Shown here: piece by piece, positions 25,282-35,337 of the stretch | Position numbering within the stretch: the first letter of the stretch is position 1 | Layout: each line of letters opens with the position of its first letter | DNA from: Bacteroides sp. GM023 | Lineage (GTDB): Bacteria > Bacteroidota > Bacteroidia > Bacteroidales > Bacteroidaceae | DNA length: 64,000 nucleotides | NCBI RefSeq assembly: GCF_014750685.1 | Contig: NZ_JAAXGE010000001.1 | Location: 496,001 to 560,000, forward strand | Direction of reading: 5' to 3' | Position numbers and translations under genes: made by a program | Notes under the pieces: model-generated | Database searches by the model: none | Seen by the model: only the letters and a program-made list of their open reading frames with translations | What the model was told of the DNA's origin: nothing

Positions 25282-28200
25282 ATGTTAAATGCACAATTCT
25301 TTTATAACAAGATGACCTATATACTGGGAGTCTTGTTGATGTTTCTCTATTTATGTCCCCCTTCGGTCCAGGCTTCGCCTGATCAATCGGGTACAAGTCC
25401 TAAAAAAATAACAGTAAAAGGGACAGTTTTGGATGATGCTAAAGAACCGTTAATAGGGGTTTCGGTTTTGGTTAAAGGCATTGATGGAGGAACGATAACA
25501 AATGTTGATGGTAAATTTACCATTGAAGCACCCTCTAACGGGGTATTGATATTCTCATACATTGGTATGGATACGCAGGAAGTCGATATTAAAGGTCGAC
25601 AAGATATTATTGTAACGATGAGGAGTGGGGTAGTTGCCTTGTCGGATGTTGTTGTAATTGGCTATGGAGAAGCTTCCAGGCGTACTATTACTTCCTCTAT
25701 TTCCAAAGTAAATGGAGATGTTTTGAATGATATACCAATATCTTCTCCTGTTGAAGGTCTGAAGGGACGTATTTCCGGAGTTCGGGTAGTACAAACCAAT
25801 AATACTCCTGGTGGTGGATTCTCTATAAAAGTAAGAGGTGGTTCTTCCATAACACAAAGTAATGCGCCTTTAGTATTGGTGGACGGAGTAGAACGTAGCA
25901 TGGATGATCTTAGTCCGGAAGATATTTCTTCTATAGATGTATTGAAAGATGCTGCTTCTACAGCTATATATGGTGCGAGAGGGTCTAATGGAGTAATATT
26001 AATATCTACGAAGAAAGGAAAATTCAATAGTGCTCCCAGGATTACATTTGAAGCGAGCCTGGCTTATCAGGAACCTGAGACTTTACGTGATTTCCTGAAT
26101 GCGGAAGAATATATTAATATTTTAAGACCGGCTATTGCCATTAGTCCGTCTCCACAATGGAACCAGAGTTCCGGGTATTCGGCTTCTTCCGGTAATACGG
26201 GAAGTAGTATCTACTCTACTCGTTATTATAATGAGGGAGATGTACTCCCACAAGGTTGGAAAACAATGCCGGATCCTTTGGACCCCTCAAAAACTTTGAT
26301 GTTTTGTGATACAGACTGGCAGGGTTTGATGTTTGGATCAGCTCTTTGGCAGAATTATCATTTAAGTATAGATGGAGGAAGTAATATAATTCGTTATAAT
26401 GCTAGTGTAGGATATACGGATGATGGAGGAGTTGGCTTGGCAACCGGTTATAAGCGGTTTAACTTAAAAAGCAATGCGGAAGCTAAGATTTCGGATAATC
26501 TGACTGTGAATGTAAATGTCAGTTTCCAAAGAACTTCATCTGAAGCTTATGCAAATCAACGGGATGCTATTTCCCGTGGATTATCGGCTACTCCTACCCA
26601 AATTGTTTATATGGAAGATGGAACTCCGGCACAGGGGTACAATGCTACTTCGCAAACTCCTATTTTTTATAATTATTATAATGATGACTCTGATGTGACT
26701 AAATATCTTTCTTTAGCAGGGAATCTGAAATGGCAGATTCTGCCACAATGGTCTGTTAATTTGTCCAGTTCATATTATGATACCACAAATAAGCAGAGAA
26801 CCTTTATGAAGTCAAACTACTACTCACAATCCCGTGAGGCAACGTCTACATGGACTGAAACGAATCGGTTGAAAACAGAGTTATATACCCGATATAATTT
26901 TAGTATAAAGCAAAAACATAATGTAGATGTTATGGTAGGTTATGCTTATCAGAAGAGGGATTATGAAAAACTATATGCTTATGGTACGGGGGGAAGTAGT
27001 GATAAAATTATTACAATTGATGCTTCATCCGAAACATTAGGTTCTTCTACAATGAATAAAGATGTTGAAGTCGGATTTTTTGGAAGACTTAATTATAATT
27101 TTAAAGAGAAGTATTTGCTTACTCTGACAGGGCGTTATGATGCTTCTTCCAAGTTTGTGGAAGATAATCGCTGGGGATTTTTCCCAGGTATGTCCGCGGG
27201 ATGGATTATTAGTGAGGAAGATTTTATGAAAGGTATTCATTGGCTGGATTATTTGAAAGCGAGATTTAGTTATGGTACAACTGGTAATAACGGAATTGGT
27301 GTTAATGATGCTTTAGGTAAATATACGGCTACTTATAAGTATAATGGCAATGCGGCGGTCAGAGGAACAATTCTGCCTAATCAGAATCTGACGTGGGAAA
27401 CGACTACACAAGTTGATTTGGGGTTTGAGTTGGGTGTATTGGATAATCGTGTTTATTTCTCCTTTGATTTTTATAATAAGAAAACCAAGAACTTATTGTA
27501 TGATATGAGCTTGCCTAATACGACCGGCTATTCGTCTATCAAGACCAATATGGGATCGGTACGTTTTTGGGGATATGAATTAGAGTTGACGACACAAAAT
27601 ATCAATTCTAAAGATTTCAAATGGGAATCTAAATTCGTATTCTCGCAAAATAAGAACAAGGTTCTGAAGCTTCCTAATAACGGAATGGAAAAGAATCGTA
27701 CAGGTACGAGCGACTATCCAATATATTCTAATGGAAATGGAACCTTTTTTGGAGGATTGGCAGAAGGAGAGCCGTTATATCGTTTCTACGGATACAAAGC
27801 TATTGGAATTTATCAAACAGACGAGGAAGCGGCAAAAGCCGAATATGACCAATTGGCAAGAGGATTTAATTATAAGGACGGAACTAGCGTTGCCGGTCGG
27901 AAATTTGCCGGTGATTATATGTGGGCTGACAGAAACAAGGATGGTGTGATTACAAAAAATCAAGATTTATTCTGTTTAGGGACAACGGAACCGACTGTGA
28001 CGGGAAGTATTGGTAATACCTTTACTTATAAAAACTGGTCATTGAGTGTTTATATGGACTATGCGTTAGGACACTCTATTTATGACGAAAGTTTCAGCAG
28101 ATATTTCTATTCTACTTTCTCTACAAATTATGCATTGGCAAAAGATGTACAGAAGTGTTGGAGTCAGCCGGGAGATGTCACTCGATATGCGAAGTTCTGG

Positions 28201-28497
28201 GCTAATGACTCGGGGACAGGACAAGGTAACTTTAATCGAATATCCAATGTGTTCACCTATAAAGGGGATTATTTATGCATTCGGGATGTGGCGGTGAGTT
28301 ATAGGTTTCCTAAGAAGTGGATGCAAAAGATTAGTATTGAGAACTTGCAGTTGACATTATCCGGAAGCAATCTCTATTACTTTACAGCTGTGAAGGGAAT
28401 TTCTCCCGAAATAGGGACCGCTTCAACCTATAATAGTTCCTATAGTAATTATCCTCCTGTAAGACGGCTTGCTGTGTCTGCAAAGGTTACTTTTTAA
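25282..28497 (+). CDS. SusC/RagA-type TonB-dependent receptor of the sialic-acid operon
   Basis: A 1071-residue outer-membrane receptor with a signal peptide, a carboxypeptidase-regulatory-like domain (ITVKGTVLDDAKEPLIGVSV, about 42-115), the plug (LSDVVVIGYGEASRRT, SIDVLKDAASTAIYGARGSNGVILI) and a C-terminal barrel ending in VTF. With the SusD-like partner it imports sialic acid or sialylated sugars through the outer membrane, like NanO in related bacteria. An internal Met 10 codons in (25312) is an alternative start that gives a more typical signal peptide. It has no N-terminal STN domain, so it is not a sigma-factor transducer. Confidence 0.92.
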   Translation: MLNAQFFYNKMTYILGVLLMFLYLCPPSVQASPDQSGTSPKKITVKGTVLDDAKEPLIGVSVLVKGIDGGTITNVDGKFTIEAPSNGVLIFSYIGMDTQEVDIKGRQDIIVTMRSGVVALSDVVVIGYGEASRRTITSSISKVNGDVLNDIPISSPVEGLKGRISGVRVVQTNNTPGGGFSIKVRGGSSITQSNAPLVLVDGVERSMDDLSPEDISSIDVLKDAASTAIYGARGSNGVILISTKKGKFNSAPRITFEASLAYQEPETLRDFLNAEEYINILRPAIAISPSPQWNQSSGYSASSGNTGSSIYSTRYYNEGDVLPQGWKTMPDPLDPSKTLMFCDTDWQGLMFGSALWQNYHLSIDGGSNIIRYNASVGYTDDGGVGLATGYKRFNLKSNAEAKISDNLTVNVNVSFQRTSSEAYANQRDAISRGLSATPTQIVYMEDGTPAQGYNATSQTPIFYNYYNDDSDVTKYLSLAGNLKWQILPQWSVNLSSSYYDTTNKQRTFMKSNYYSQSREATSTWTETNRLKTELYTRYNFSIKQKHNVDVMVGYAYQKRDYEKLYAYGTGGSSDKIITIDASSETLGSSTMNKDVEVGFFGRLNYNFKEKYLLTLTGRYDASSKFVEDNRWGFFPGMSAGWIISEEDFMKGIHWLDYLKARFSYGTTGNNGIGVNDALGKYTATYKYNGNAAVRGTILPNQNLTWETTTQVDLGFELGVLDNRVYFSFDFYNKKTKNLLYDMSLPNTTGYSSIKTNMGSVRFWGYELELTTQNINSKDFKWESKFVFSQNKNKVLKLPNNGMEKNRTGTSDYPIYSNGNGTFFGGLAEGEPLYRFYGYKAIGIYQTDEEAAKAEYDQLARGFNYKDGTSVAGRKFAGDYMWADRNKDGVITKNQDLFCLGTTEPTVTGSIGNTFTYKNWSLSVYMDYALGHSIYDESFSRYFYSTFSTNYALAKDVQKCWSQPGDVTRYAKFWANDSGTGQGNFNRISNVFTYKGDYLCIRDVAVSYRFPKKWMQKISIENLQLTLSGSNLYYFTAVKGISPEIGTASTYNSSYSNYPPVRRLAVSAKVTF

Positions 28498-28516
28498 TCA
28501 CTTAAACACTAGAACA

Positions 28517-29977
28517 ATGAAAACTAAAACAATAAAATACTTATTATTTCTATTGCCATTAGGGTTGTTTTCCTGTATCGGAGATTTGGATGTGATACAG
28601 AAAAGTACCATAAACTCCGAAAATATGTGGCAAAATGAGGGTGATATGAAAGCTGCCATGTATGGGTCTTTTTATTCTTTCCGGAATGCGTATAAAACAA
28701 ACTTGAGTTATTGGGGGGATTTTCGTTCAGGATTAATAGGACCGGGATTGGGTAGCTTCAATGGAACTGCATTGGTTACAAACAAACTGACTTCATCCGA
28801 AACTAAAGGAACTAATTGGGAAACTCTGTATAAGAGTATAAATGACTGTAATATGATTCTCAAATATGTTGATGAAGTCTCATTTCAGGACGAAAGTGCG
28901 CATAATCAGATTAAAGCGAATGCATATTTCTTGAGGGCTTATATGTATTTTACGATTGCCAGAGTATGGGGAGATGCTCCGCTAATGCTTGAAGGTATTG
29001 AATCGGATCAAGGGGATATGATGCCGGAAAGAGCAGATGCTGCACTCCTTTATGAGCAAGTGAAGAATGATATTATAGCTGCTTCAGAATCCATGCCTGC
29101 TTCTGTTACGGATCGCACTACAGGTTCGCAAGCTGCCATAAATATGTTGGCTACCGATTATTATTTGTGGATGTATAAGTGTAGGAACGGAGAAAAGGAT
29201 GCACTAAATAAAGCATCTGAAGCAATTGGTAATGTTTTAGGAAACAAGAATTATTCATTGCTTCCTGATTATTCTAAAATATTTGATATCAAAAGTAAAA
29301 ATAGTGCAGAGATTATATTTACCATGCATTTTGAACAGGATGAAGCTGAAGGTGGTTATCCGGCGAGCTATTTGATTCCGGATAGTAAATATACGGATGA
29401 TAAAAAGTATAGGGACGCTAATGATGTGAAAACAGGAAGTCAAGACCAGTGGTATTCTCTTAGTAGTACTATCCAAACATTGATAAATGAAGATAGTAAT
29501 GATAGCCGCACTAGCACGACATTTGGAGTATTTACAATTCCCGAAACAGGCAATACTTATTCCTGGATAAACAAATTCACAGGTGAATGGACTGATAATA
29601 CTCGTTATTTTGTTTCAGATATTCCCATATATCGTTATGCAGAAGCGCTTCTTTTCAAAGCGGAAATAGAAAATGAGTTGGGTGGAACACCTGTTCTTTA
29701 TCTGAATCAGATTGCCGAACGGGCTTATGGAAAAGAAGATTATTATCCATCTACTCTGACCAAAGTAGAAATTAATGAAGCTATTTTCAATGAACGGCTC
29801 AAAGAATTTGCCACTGAAGGTAAAAGTTGGTGGGATTACATTCGTATGGGATATGTTTTTACAAAGATACCATCACTGTTAGGAAGGCAGAGTGAGACTA
29901 ATATCTTACTATGGCCTATATCTTCAGACTGCTTTGAAAACAATCCGAATATTCGTCAAACCGTAGGTTATAACTAA
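28517..29977 (+). CDS. SusD/RagB-type lipoprotein of the sialic-acid operon
   Basis: A lipoprotein of 486 residues when started at the ATG at 28517; an in-frame ATG 48 bp upstream overlaps the SusC gene and would spoil the signal peptide. The lipobox is GLFSCIG (Cys about residue 20). The SusD fold is seen in NDCNMILKYVD, ANAYFLRAYMYFTIARVWGDAPLM and the C-terminal RLKEFATEGKSWWDYIRMG. It caps the neighbouring SusC pore on the cell surface and binds the ligand, presumably sialylated or free sialic acid (NanU role). Confidence 0.92.
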   Translation: MKTKTIKYLLFLLPLGLFSCIGDLDVIQKSTINSENMWQNEGDMKAAMYGSFYSFRNAYKTNLSYWGDFRSGLIGPGLGSFNGTALVTNKLTSSETKGTNWETLYKSINDCNMILKYVDEVSFQDESAHNQIKANAYFLRAYMYFTIARVWGDAPLMLEGIESDQGDMMPERADAALLYEQVKNDIIAASESMPASVTDRTTGSQAAINMLATDYYLWMYKCRNGEKDALNKASEAIGNVLGNKNYSLLPDYSKIFDIKSKNSAEIIFTMHFEQDEAEGGYPASYLIPDSKYTDDKKYRDANDVKTGSQDQWYSLSSTIQTLINEDSNDSRTSTTFGVFTIPETGNTYSWINKFTGEWTDNTRYFVSDIPIYRYAEALLFKAEIENELGGTPVLYLNQIAERAYGKEDYYPSTLTKVEINEAIFNERLKEFATEGKSWWDYIRMGYVFTKIPSLLGRQSETNILLWPISSDCFENNPNIRQTVGYN

Positions 29978-29995
29978 TTATTAATACAGAATTAT

Positions 29996-31324
29996 ATGAA
30001 AATTAGGTTATTATACATACTATTTATCTTCTCTGTTTTATGCACTGCTTGCGGAGATGATTTGAAATTCGGTCCTAATCCCGGTACTGTGATTCCTGAA
30101 GAACTGGTAGAAGAACCTGGCGGAAATGAAGAACCGGAAATAAGCTATCCGGATAATCGTAAGATTGTAGAGAGCTTAGTTTATGAAGCGGGAAAAGATA
30201 ATCATATTTATTTTCGAATACCGGCACTAACTGTTACAAAGAAAGGAACTATACTTGCTTTTTGTGAAGCGCGTAATACAAAAGCGGATTTTTATGAGGG
30301 TAATGAGGGCAAATTCCCGGTTGAGCCAGTAGGAAGTACTAAAGATTTAGGTGATATTGATCTAGTCGTCAAACGTTCTACGGATGGCGGAGCCACTTGG
30401 GAGAATATGATAACGGTTGCGGATGATTTTGATAATACTTGTGGCAATCCGGCTCCTGTTGTAGTTGAAGCGACAGGAAGAATATATCTTTTTTGGTGTT
30501 GGGGGCGTTATCCTAATCAATTGAAAAGTAATTGGGTTCAATCCACCTCTGATGGTCATACCCGGCGTGTTTTCTATTGCTATTCGGATGATGACGGACT
30601 GACTTGGAGTACCCAGTACGATTTGACGAGTCGGCTAAAGAAAAGTGATTGGAGCTGGTACGCTACTGGACCTTGTCATGGCATTCAGAAACAACTTGCT
30701 CCTCAGAAAGGCCGGATTATAATTTCGGCTAATCATCGGGATAATGGTAATAAGGACAATTATTCTCATATTATTTATTCAGATGATAATGGTGCTACCT
30801 GGCAGCTAGGTGGAAGAACTGAAATAGGTGGAAATGAATCAAGCCTGACGGAGCTTGCAGATGGAAGTCTGTTGATTAATATGCGCCGAGTAGTGAAAGA
30901 TACAAATGGTAATGATTTACCATCTGATTACAGAGCTTCGGCAATAAGTAAGGATGGAGGTATTACGTGGGGTAAGTCGGTTATCAATCAGGATTTGATA
31001 GATCCCGGATGTCAGGGAGCCATTGTTAATTATCCGGTTGCTAAGAATATTAGTAATACTTTGTTGTTGAGCAATACTCATCATTCTTCCTCGCGTTCTA
31101 ATCTTTGTATATCCAAAAGTATTGATGGAGGAACTTCCTGGACTACCCCGTTAGTTATATGGAGTGACAGGGCTGCTTATTCGGATATCGTGGTTCTGCA
31201 AGATGGCTCAGTATGTGTCATTTATGAGAATGGTTCAGGAAAATTTGGGAAAGCTAATCCGAATGAACAGATAAGCTTTTACAGAATTCCACCTTCTCTT
31301 TTGGGAGATAAGTTAAATCTTTAA
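29996..31324 (+). CDS. lipoprotein exo-alpha-sialidase (GH33), second sialidase of the operon
   Basis: A 442-residue sialidase with a lipobox (LCTACGDD, Cys about residue 19), an acidic linker (PEELVEEPGGNEEPE), the active-site arginine in IYFRIPALTVT (about 72) and Asp boxes STDGGATW (about 128), SDDDGLTW (196), SDDNGATW (262), SKDGGITW (318) and SIDGGTSW (376). It lacks the extra N-terminal domain of the first sialidase. The lipid anchor plus acidic linker after the Cys suggests export to the cell surface, where it would cut host glycans before import. Confidence 0.9.
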   Translation: MKIRLLYILFIFSVLCTACGDDLKFGPNPGTVIPEELVEEPGGNEEPEISYPDNRKIVESLVYEAGKDNHIYFRIPALTVTKKGTILAFCEARNTKADFYEGNEGKFPVEPVGSTKDLGDIDLVVKRSTDGGATWENMITVADDFDNTCGNPAPVVVEATGRIYLFWCWGRYPNQLKSNWVQSTSDGHTRRVFYCYSDDDGLTWSTQYDLTSRLKKSDWSWYATGPCHGIQKQLAPQKGRIIISANHRDNGNKDNYSHIIYSDDNGATWQLGGRTEIGGNESSLTELADGSLLINMRRVVKDTNGNDLPSDYRASAISKDGGITWGKSVINQDLIDPGCQGAIVNYPVAKNISNTLLLSNTHHSSSRSNLCISKSIDGGTSWTTPLVIWSDRAAYSDIVVLQDGSVCVIYENGSGKFGKANPNEQISFYRIPPSLLGDKLNL

Positions 31325-31345
31325 TGATATAATCAAGTATAAATT

Positions 31346-33514
31346 ATGAAGATAATAAAAGTATATATCACATCTGTATTAGCCCTTTTACTGATATTAT
31401 TTATTGGATGCGAAGTAGACTATAAGGATGTAGATACATTAGGTAAGGCAGATTCCGGTTCTGCTGAGATCAATGTAAGTCTGAATTTATTTGTGGCAGG
31501 CAATTGGACTCCTGATCAGGTGTCTGCGACAGAAAAAGAAATGAAAGTAGAAAAGTATGATCTTTTTGTTTTCAAAGTATCATCCGAAGGTAATTATTTG
31601 GAGTATAAGGAAGTGAATATTGTACCGGATGCATCCGAAACAGTATCTTACAACCAGAATATAAAAATCGGTAGCAGGGACATAACTTTACCAACAGGAG
31701 GAACGAAACGAGTGGTAGTAATAGCTAATGCTAGTGGAAATTCCAATTATCCTGCTTTGTGCTCACTGGCAGAGAGTACACAAGCTGATTTTTCAGATGT
31801 CACTCTCTATGAGAACTTTATCAATGATTTTTCTGTAAAAGCGAGTAAGCAGCAGACTTCTCCATTTGTTTTGATGGGAAATGCACTGGTAGCTAATGCA
31901 GATACGAAAAATGTAGGTATCACTTTAGCTCCTCAATATGCGAAGATGAATATAAAAAACAAAACTGGCGGCTCTCAAACAAGCGGGCTCTATATTTCTT
32001 CCGTACAATTGAAAAATGTACCGGAAAGTGCATTTCCTTTTATAAATGATTATAGCAAGAAGCTTCCTCGTTTTGTAGACTATGATACCAACCTGATAGA
32101 GAATGGTTCTATTGAAAATGTATTGCTTGACAGATTATATCTTTTATATACTCCGGGCACAGGAAATGCCTCGGCTGACTATAGGGTAACAATTCTGATA
32201 AAAGGAAAGAAGAATGGTGTTGATTTTGAGAAGGAATTCCCATGTCCTAATCCGATGTACGCGGGCTATCTTTATAATATGATTTTATCATTGTCGGGAA
32301 ATGAAGTCGAAGCGGAATTTGTACCCAATTGGTCGGATGGTAATTTCTCAATCAGTGGAGTGCATCTGAAAAATAATAAGATGACTTTCCCGTTTACAGC
32401 GGATAAATACTGGGGATATGAGATTAATTGGGCTACTAATATGGCTGGAACAGTAGAAGTGGAGAAATTGGGAACTGAATCCTGGTATAATGTTGCTGTG
32501 GAAGATAATCTTGTGCGAGTGTGTTGTTTGGATGACAATACTTCCGGCATAGAACGAACAGCGTCATTTACTATTGGCCTTGGAAAGAAGAAAGAAACAG
32601 TAGAAATCGTTCAACAGCCAATGCCTTCCACTATTATGTTTAACGGTATGGAATGGTTGGATCGGAATTTAGGAGCAATCCTGCCCTCTACAGAGGAGAA
32701 TATAACTCATTCTGATACCTATGGCTATTATTATCAATGGGGAAGAAACATTCCGTTACCAACTTTTGGAACGTTAGATGTAGTGGCGAGTGATCCGAGC
32801 AGGACAATACAAGATGCGCATAATATGAGAGAATTTATATCAGCGTCATCAGATTGGTATACAGCAGTTTCTGTCAGTGACAAGACAACAACTTGGGAAG
32901 ATAGAACGGGAAGTTTGGGCAATCCATGTCCTGCTGGTTATCATGTTCCGAGTTACAGAGAATATCAAACCATTTTGCCGTATAAGAATTCAGCAGGCAT
33001 TGGTAGTTTTGCATCGGTGAGCTATAAAATTAATTCAGCTGAAATTTTAGATGATACCGAAACGCTGTATAATACGCTTTATGTGACTTCAGATAAAGAA
33101 GGGGCTACCATATATGCTATAAAAAAGTATCAGACTGATGGCGCATACTATTTGAGATTACGTCGAATAAAGACAGCTTCCGGCATTTATTTGCGTATTG
33201 ATCGTCTTCCCGGTAATGCGGAAAGTGATTTTATTGGTGAAGATGCCAATGCTAAGTTGGCTGCTGCCACGGCTGTTTTCAACTCAACAACCGTGGGAAT
33301 GGAGACTATTTATTTTCCTGCGACCGGCAGACGAGACAAGACTTCCGGAGAACCTGTAAATCAGGGAATAAATCTTTATGGCTGGGCTGCTACTTGCTGG
33401 GATGTAAGCTCCTCTGGTATTTATTTTGATCCGTTTGATGGAAATACAAGAATTTATTGTATTGCTCAAAACAGAGCATTTGGTCAGACTGTTCGTTGTA
33501 TAAAGAATTATTAG
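31346..33514 (+). CDS. composite surface lipoprotein: fimbrillin-like, BACON-like and FISUMP domains
   Basis: A 722-residue lipoprotein (lipobox LFIGCEVD, Cys about residue 22). The N-terminal part (about 30-330) resembles Mfa/FimA-type fimbrillin proteins (KYDLFVFKVSSEGNYLEYKEV, KRVVVIANASGN, APQYAKMNIKNKTGG). A middle segment (about 350-430) looks like a BACON-type Ig fold ending in KKETVEIVQQPMPS. The C-terminal 290 residues look like a FISUMP domain (MEWLDRNLGA, YYYQWGRN, GNPCPAGYHVPSYREY, FPATGRRD, QTVRCIKN). It holds the place that SusE/F-like glycan-binding lipoproteins hold in other loci, so a surface binding role is likely. Domain names are from memory of the families. Confidence 0.7.
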   Translation: MKIIKVYITSVLALLLILFIGCEVDYKDVDTLGKADSGSAEINVSLNLFVAGNWTPDQVSATEKEMKVEKYDLFVFKVSSEGNYLEYKEVNIVPDASETVSYNQNIKIGSRDITLPTGGTKRVVVIANASGNSNYPALCSLAESTQADFSDVTLYENFINDFSVKASKQQTSPFVLMGNALVANADTKNVGITLAPQYAKMNIKNKTGGSQTSGLYISSVQLKNVPESAFPFINDYSKKLPRFVDYDTNLIENGSIENVLLDRLYLLYTPGTGNASADYRVTILIKGKKNGVDFEKEFPCPNPMYAGYLYNMILSLSGNEVEAEFVPNWSDGNFSISGVHLKNNKMTFPFTADKYWGYEINWATNMAGTVEVEKLGTESWYNVAVEDNLVRVCCLDDNTSGIERTASFTIGLGKKKETVEIVQQPMPSTIMFNGMEWLDRNLGAILPSTEENITHSDTYGYYYQWGRNIPLPTFGTLDVVASDPSRTIQDAHNMREFISASSDWYTAVSVSDKTTTWEDRTGSLGNPCPAGYHVPSYREYQTILPYKNSAGIGSFASVSYKINSAEILDDTETLYNTLYVTSDKEGATIYAIKKYQTDGAYYLRLRRIKTASGIYLRIDRLPGNAESDFIGEDANAKLAAATAVFNSTTVGMETIYFPATGRRDKTSGEPVNQGINLYGWAATCWDVSSSGIYFDPFDGNTRIYCIAQNRAFGQTVRCIKNY

Positions 33515-33526
33515 AATGAAACATTT

Positions 33527-35089
33527 ATGAAAATATCAATTTTATTTTTTATAATAAGTATGTTAAACGTTTGCGGCAGTTATGCCGCAGCGTTTGATAA
33601 TGTGGTGGGAAAAGTGACTTGCGGACAAAAGCCTGTTGCTGATGTACTGATATCTGATGGTGTAGAAGTTGTAAAAACAGACGCTGAGGGTTCCTTTCAT
33701 TTTAATTCTAAAAAGACGGAAGGATATGTATTTATTTCAGTTCCATCTAATTATGAGGTAGGACATACCGGTATTATTCCAAGCCATTTTGCCCGTCTGC
33801 AAAAAGGATATAATGAGATAGATACAATTAATTTTCATTTGACAAAAAGAGAAAATGATGATTGTAGGATTTTTATGTTTACCGATATACATCTGACTCA
33901 TGATCCTATTGATAAAGATCTACCTCAATTTGGAAAGACGTTTTATCCCGATATTGTATCAAATATAAAAGATTGTACTGATAAACCTGTCTATGCGATA
34001 TGTTTGGGAGACATGACGACAGATGTGAAATGGCACGTGAATAACTATGGTTTGCCGGAGTATTTAGAAACTATGAAAGATTTTCCTATTCCGGTATATC
34101 ATACTATGGGTAATCATGACAATGAACGTAAAGTTGTAGATGGTATTTCTGATTGGGATTATTATGGTGAATCTGTTTATAAAAATATAATAGGTCCTAA
34201 TTATTATTCATTTAATATAGGAGCTTGGCACGTTATGGTATTGGATAATATTATCACGGGAGGACCAATCGAAAAGAATGGGAAGAAGACATATCAATTT
34301 ACTTATCGTATTGATGATGTGCAGATGGAGTGGATAAAAAAAGATTTATCTTATCTATCAAAGAATACTCCGGTAATGGTATGTATGCATGTTCCGCCAT
34401 TAAAATATAAAAGTATGGAAAATGGGGTTCTACAGACAGATTATGATTTTGAGAATGCAAAAGAATTGTTAGCTTGTTACTCTGACTTTAATCAGGTTGA
34501 AATGTTTGCTGGTCATACGCATAGGAGTAGTAATTATACATATGGCAAAAATATTAATCTGCATAATTTACCTTCTGCATCAGCCGTCTCATGGAAAATT
34601 AACGGTGAGACAAGTAGACTGATCAGTGAAGATGGTTCTCCGGCAGGATATTGGATAATAGATATGAAAAACAACCATATTCAATGGCAATTTAAAGCTG
34701 CCGAGAGGGATTTGGAAAGCAGTCAGTTTTTTGTTTATGACTTGAATTGTATTCCTGAACAGTTTGGCGGAATCAAGAATTCTAACGAAGTCTTGATAAA
34801 TATCTACAATTGGGACCCTGCCTGGAAAATAGAAGTGATTGAAAATGGACAAGTATTAAATGTCTCTCATTGCTGGACTCGTGATCCTTTATATCGTCTG
34901 ATTAGAAGTGATAAAGATGCATTGCCAGGACGCCCAACAGCTTTTTTGGCAAACCATAATTCTCATATGTTTAAAGTGAAAGCAAAGAGTGCAAAAAGCT
35001 CTGTAAATATTCGTATTACTGATCGTTTTGGTAATGTTTATAAAACTGTAATGGAAAGACCAAAGAAATTTTCTTGGGATATGCAGTAA
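33527..35089 (+). CDS. secreted calcineurin-like metallophosphoesterase
   Basis: A 520-residue protein with a signal peptide (about 1-21). It has an N-terminal Ig-like domain (about 22-105, GKVTCGQKPVADVLISDGVEVVKTDAEG), a calcineurin-type phosphoesterase core with every metal motif present (MFTDIHLTHD, ICLGDMTTD, HTMGNHDNE, MVCMHVPPL, MFAGHTHR) and a C-terminal beta domain (about 400-515). The family hydrolyses phosphomonoesters or diesters. It is the last gene of the sialic-acid operon and may remove phosphate or phosphodiester groups from host glycans, but this is inference from context. Confidence 0.87.
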   Translation: MKISILFFIISMLNVCGSYAAAFDNVVGKVTCGQKPVADVLISDGVEVVKTDAEGSFHFNSKKTEGYVFISVPSNYEVGHTGIIPSHFARLQKGYNEIDTINFHLTKRENDDCRIFMFTDIHLTHDPIDKDLPQFGKTFYPDIVSNIKDCTDKPVYAICLGDMTTDVKWHVNNYGLPEYLETMKDFPIPVYHTMGNHDNERKVVDGISDWDYYGESVYKNIIGPNYYSFNIGAWHVMVLDNIITGGPIEKNGKKTYQFTYRIDDVQMEWIKKDLSYLSKNTPVMVCMHVPPLKYKSMENGVLQTDYDFENAKELLACYSDFNQVEMFAGHTHRSSNYTYGKNINLHNLPSASAVSWKINGETSRLISEDGSPAGYWIIDMKNNHIQWQFKAAERDLESSQFFVYDLNCIPEQFGGIKNSNEVLINIYNWDPAWKIEVIENGQVLNVSHCWTRDPLYRLIRSDKDALPGRPTAFLANHNSHMFKVKAKSAKSSVNIRITDRFGNVYKTVMERPKKFSWDMQ

Positions 35090-35130
35090 ATAAAAGAGTC
35101 CTGACCTGTCTTTAGTGGGTTTGTTGGGGG

Positions 35131-35186
35131 ATACCGGATACTAAATGAAAGCAAAATGCTTTTTCATGAGTATCCGGTATTTTTTA
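35131..35186 (+). terminator. strong terminator of the sialic-acid operon
   Basis: A 12-bp perfect stem (ATACCGGATACT at 35131-35142 with AGTATCCGGTAT at 35169-35180) encloses a second partial stem and is followed by a T run. It ends the operon 42 bp after the last stop codon. Confidence 0.85.
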
Positions 35187-35198
35187 TTCTATTTTTTG

Positions 35199-35206
35199 TA
35201 CTTTTG
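35199..35206 (+). promoter_or_regulatory. putative Bacteroides -7 element
   Basis: TACTTTTG matches TAnnTTTG directly after the terminator. It would give a leader of about 125 nt before the start at 35338. The -33 position reads TTTT rather than TTTG. Confidence 0.4.
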
Positions 35207-35337
35207 TCCATAATAACACAGTTGCTATGGGAAATTATTTCAGATTACCAGATATTGACTCCTTTATTCAAAAAGTAATAGTACAGGGTAATTGTGGCTT
35301 TGACATCTCGACGAGAAGAAAACGAATAAATATAATT

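Noticed and set aside
28469..28516. earlier start for the SusD-like gene
   Set aside because: It overlaps the SusC-like gene and places 16 odd residues before a standard lipoprotein signal; the ATG at 28517 is better.
35227..35337. 37-residue N-terminal extension of the SH3-like protein
   Set aside because: The ATG at 35338 gives a proper signal peptide, while the upstream ATG is only about 15 nt from the predicted transcript start.
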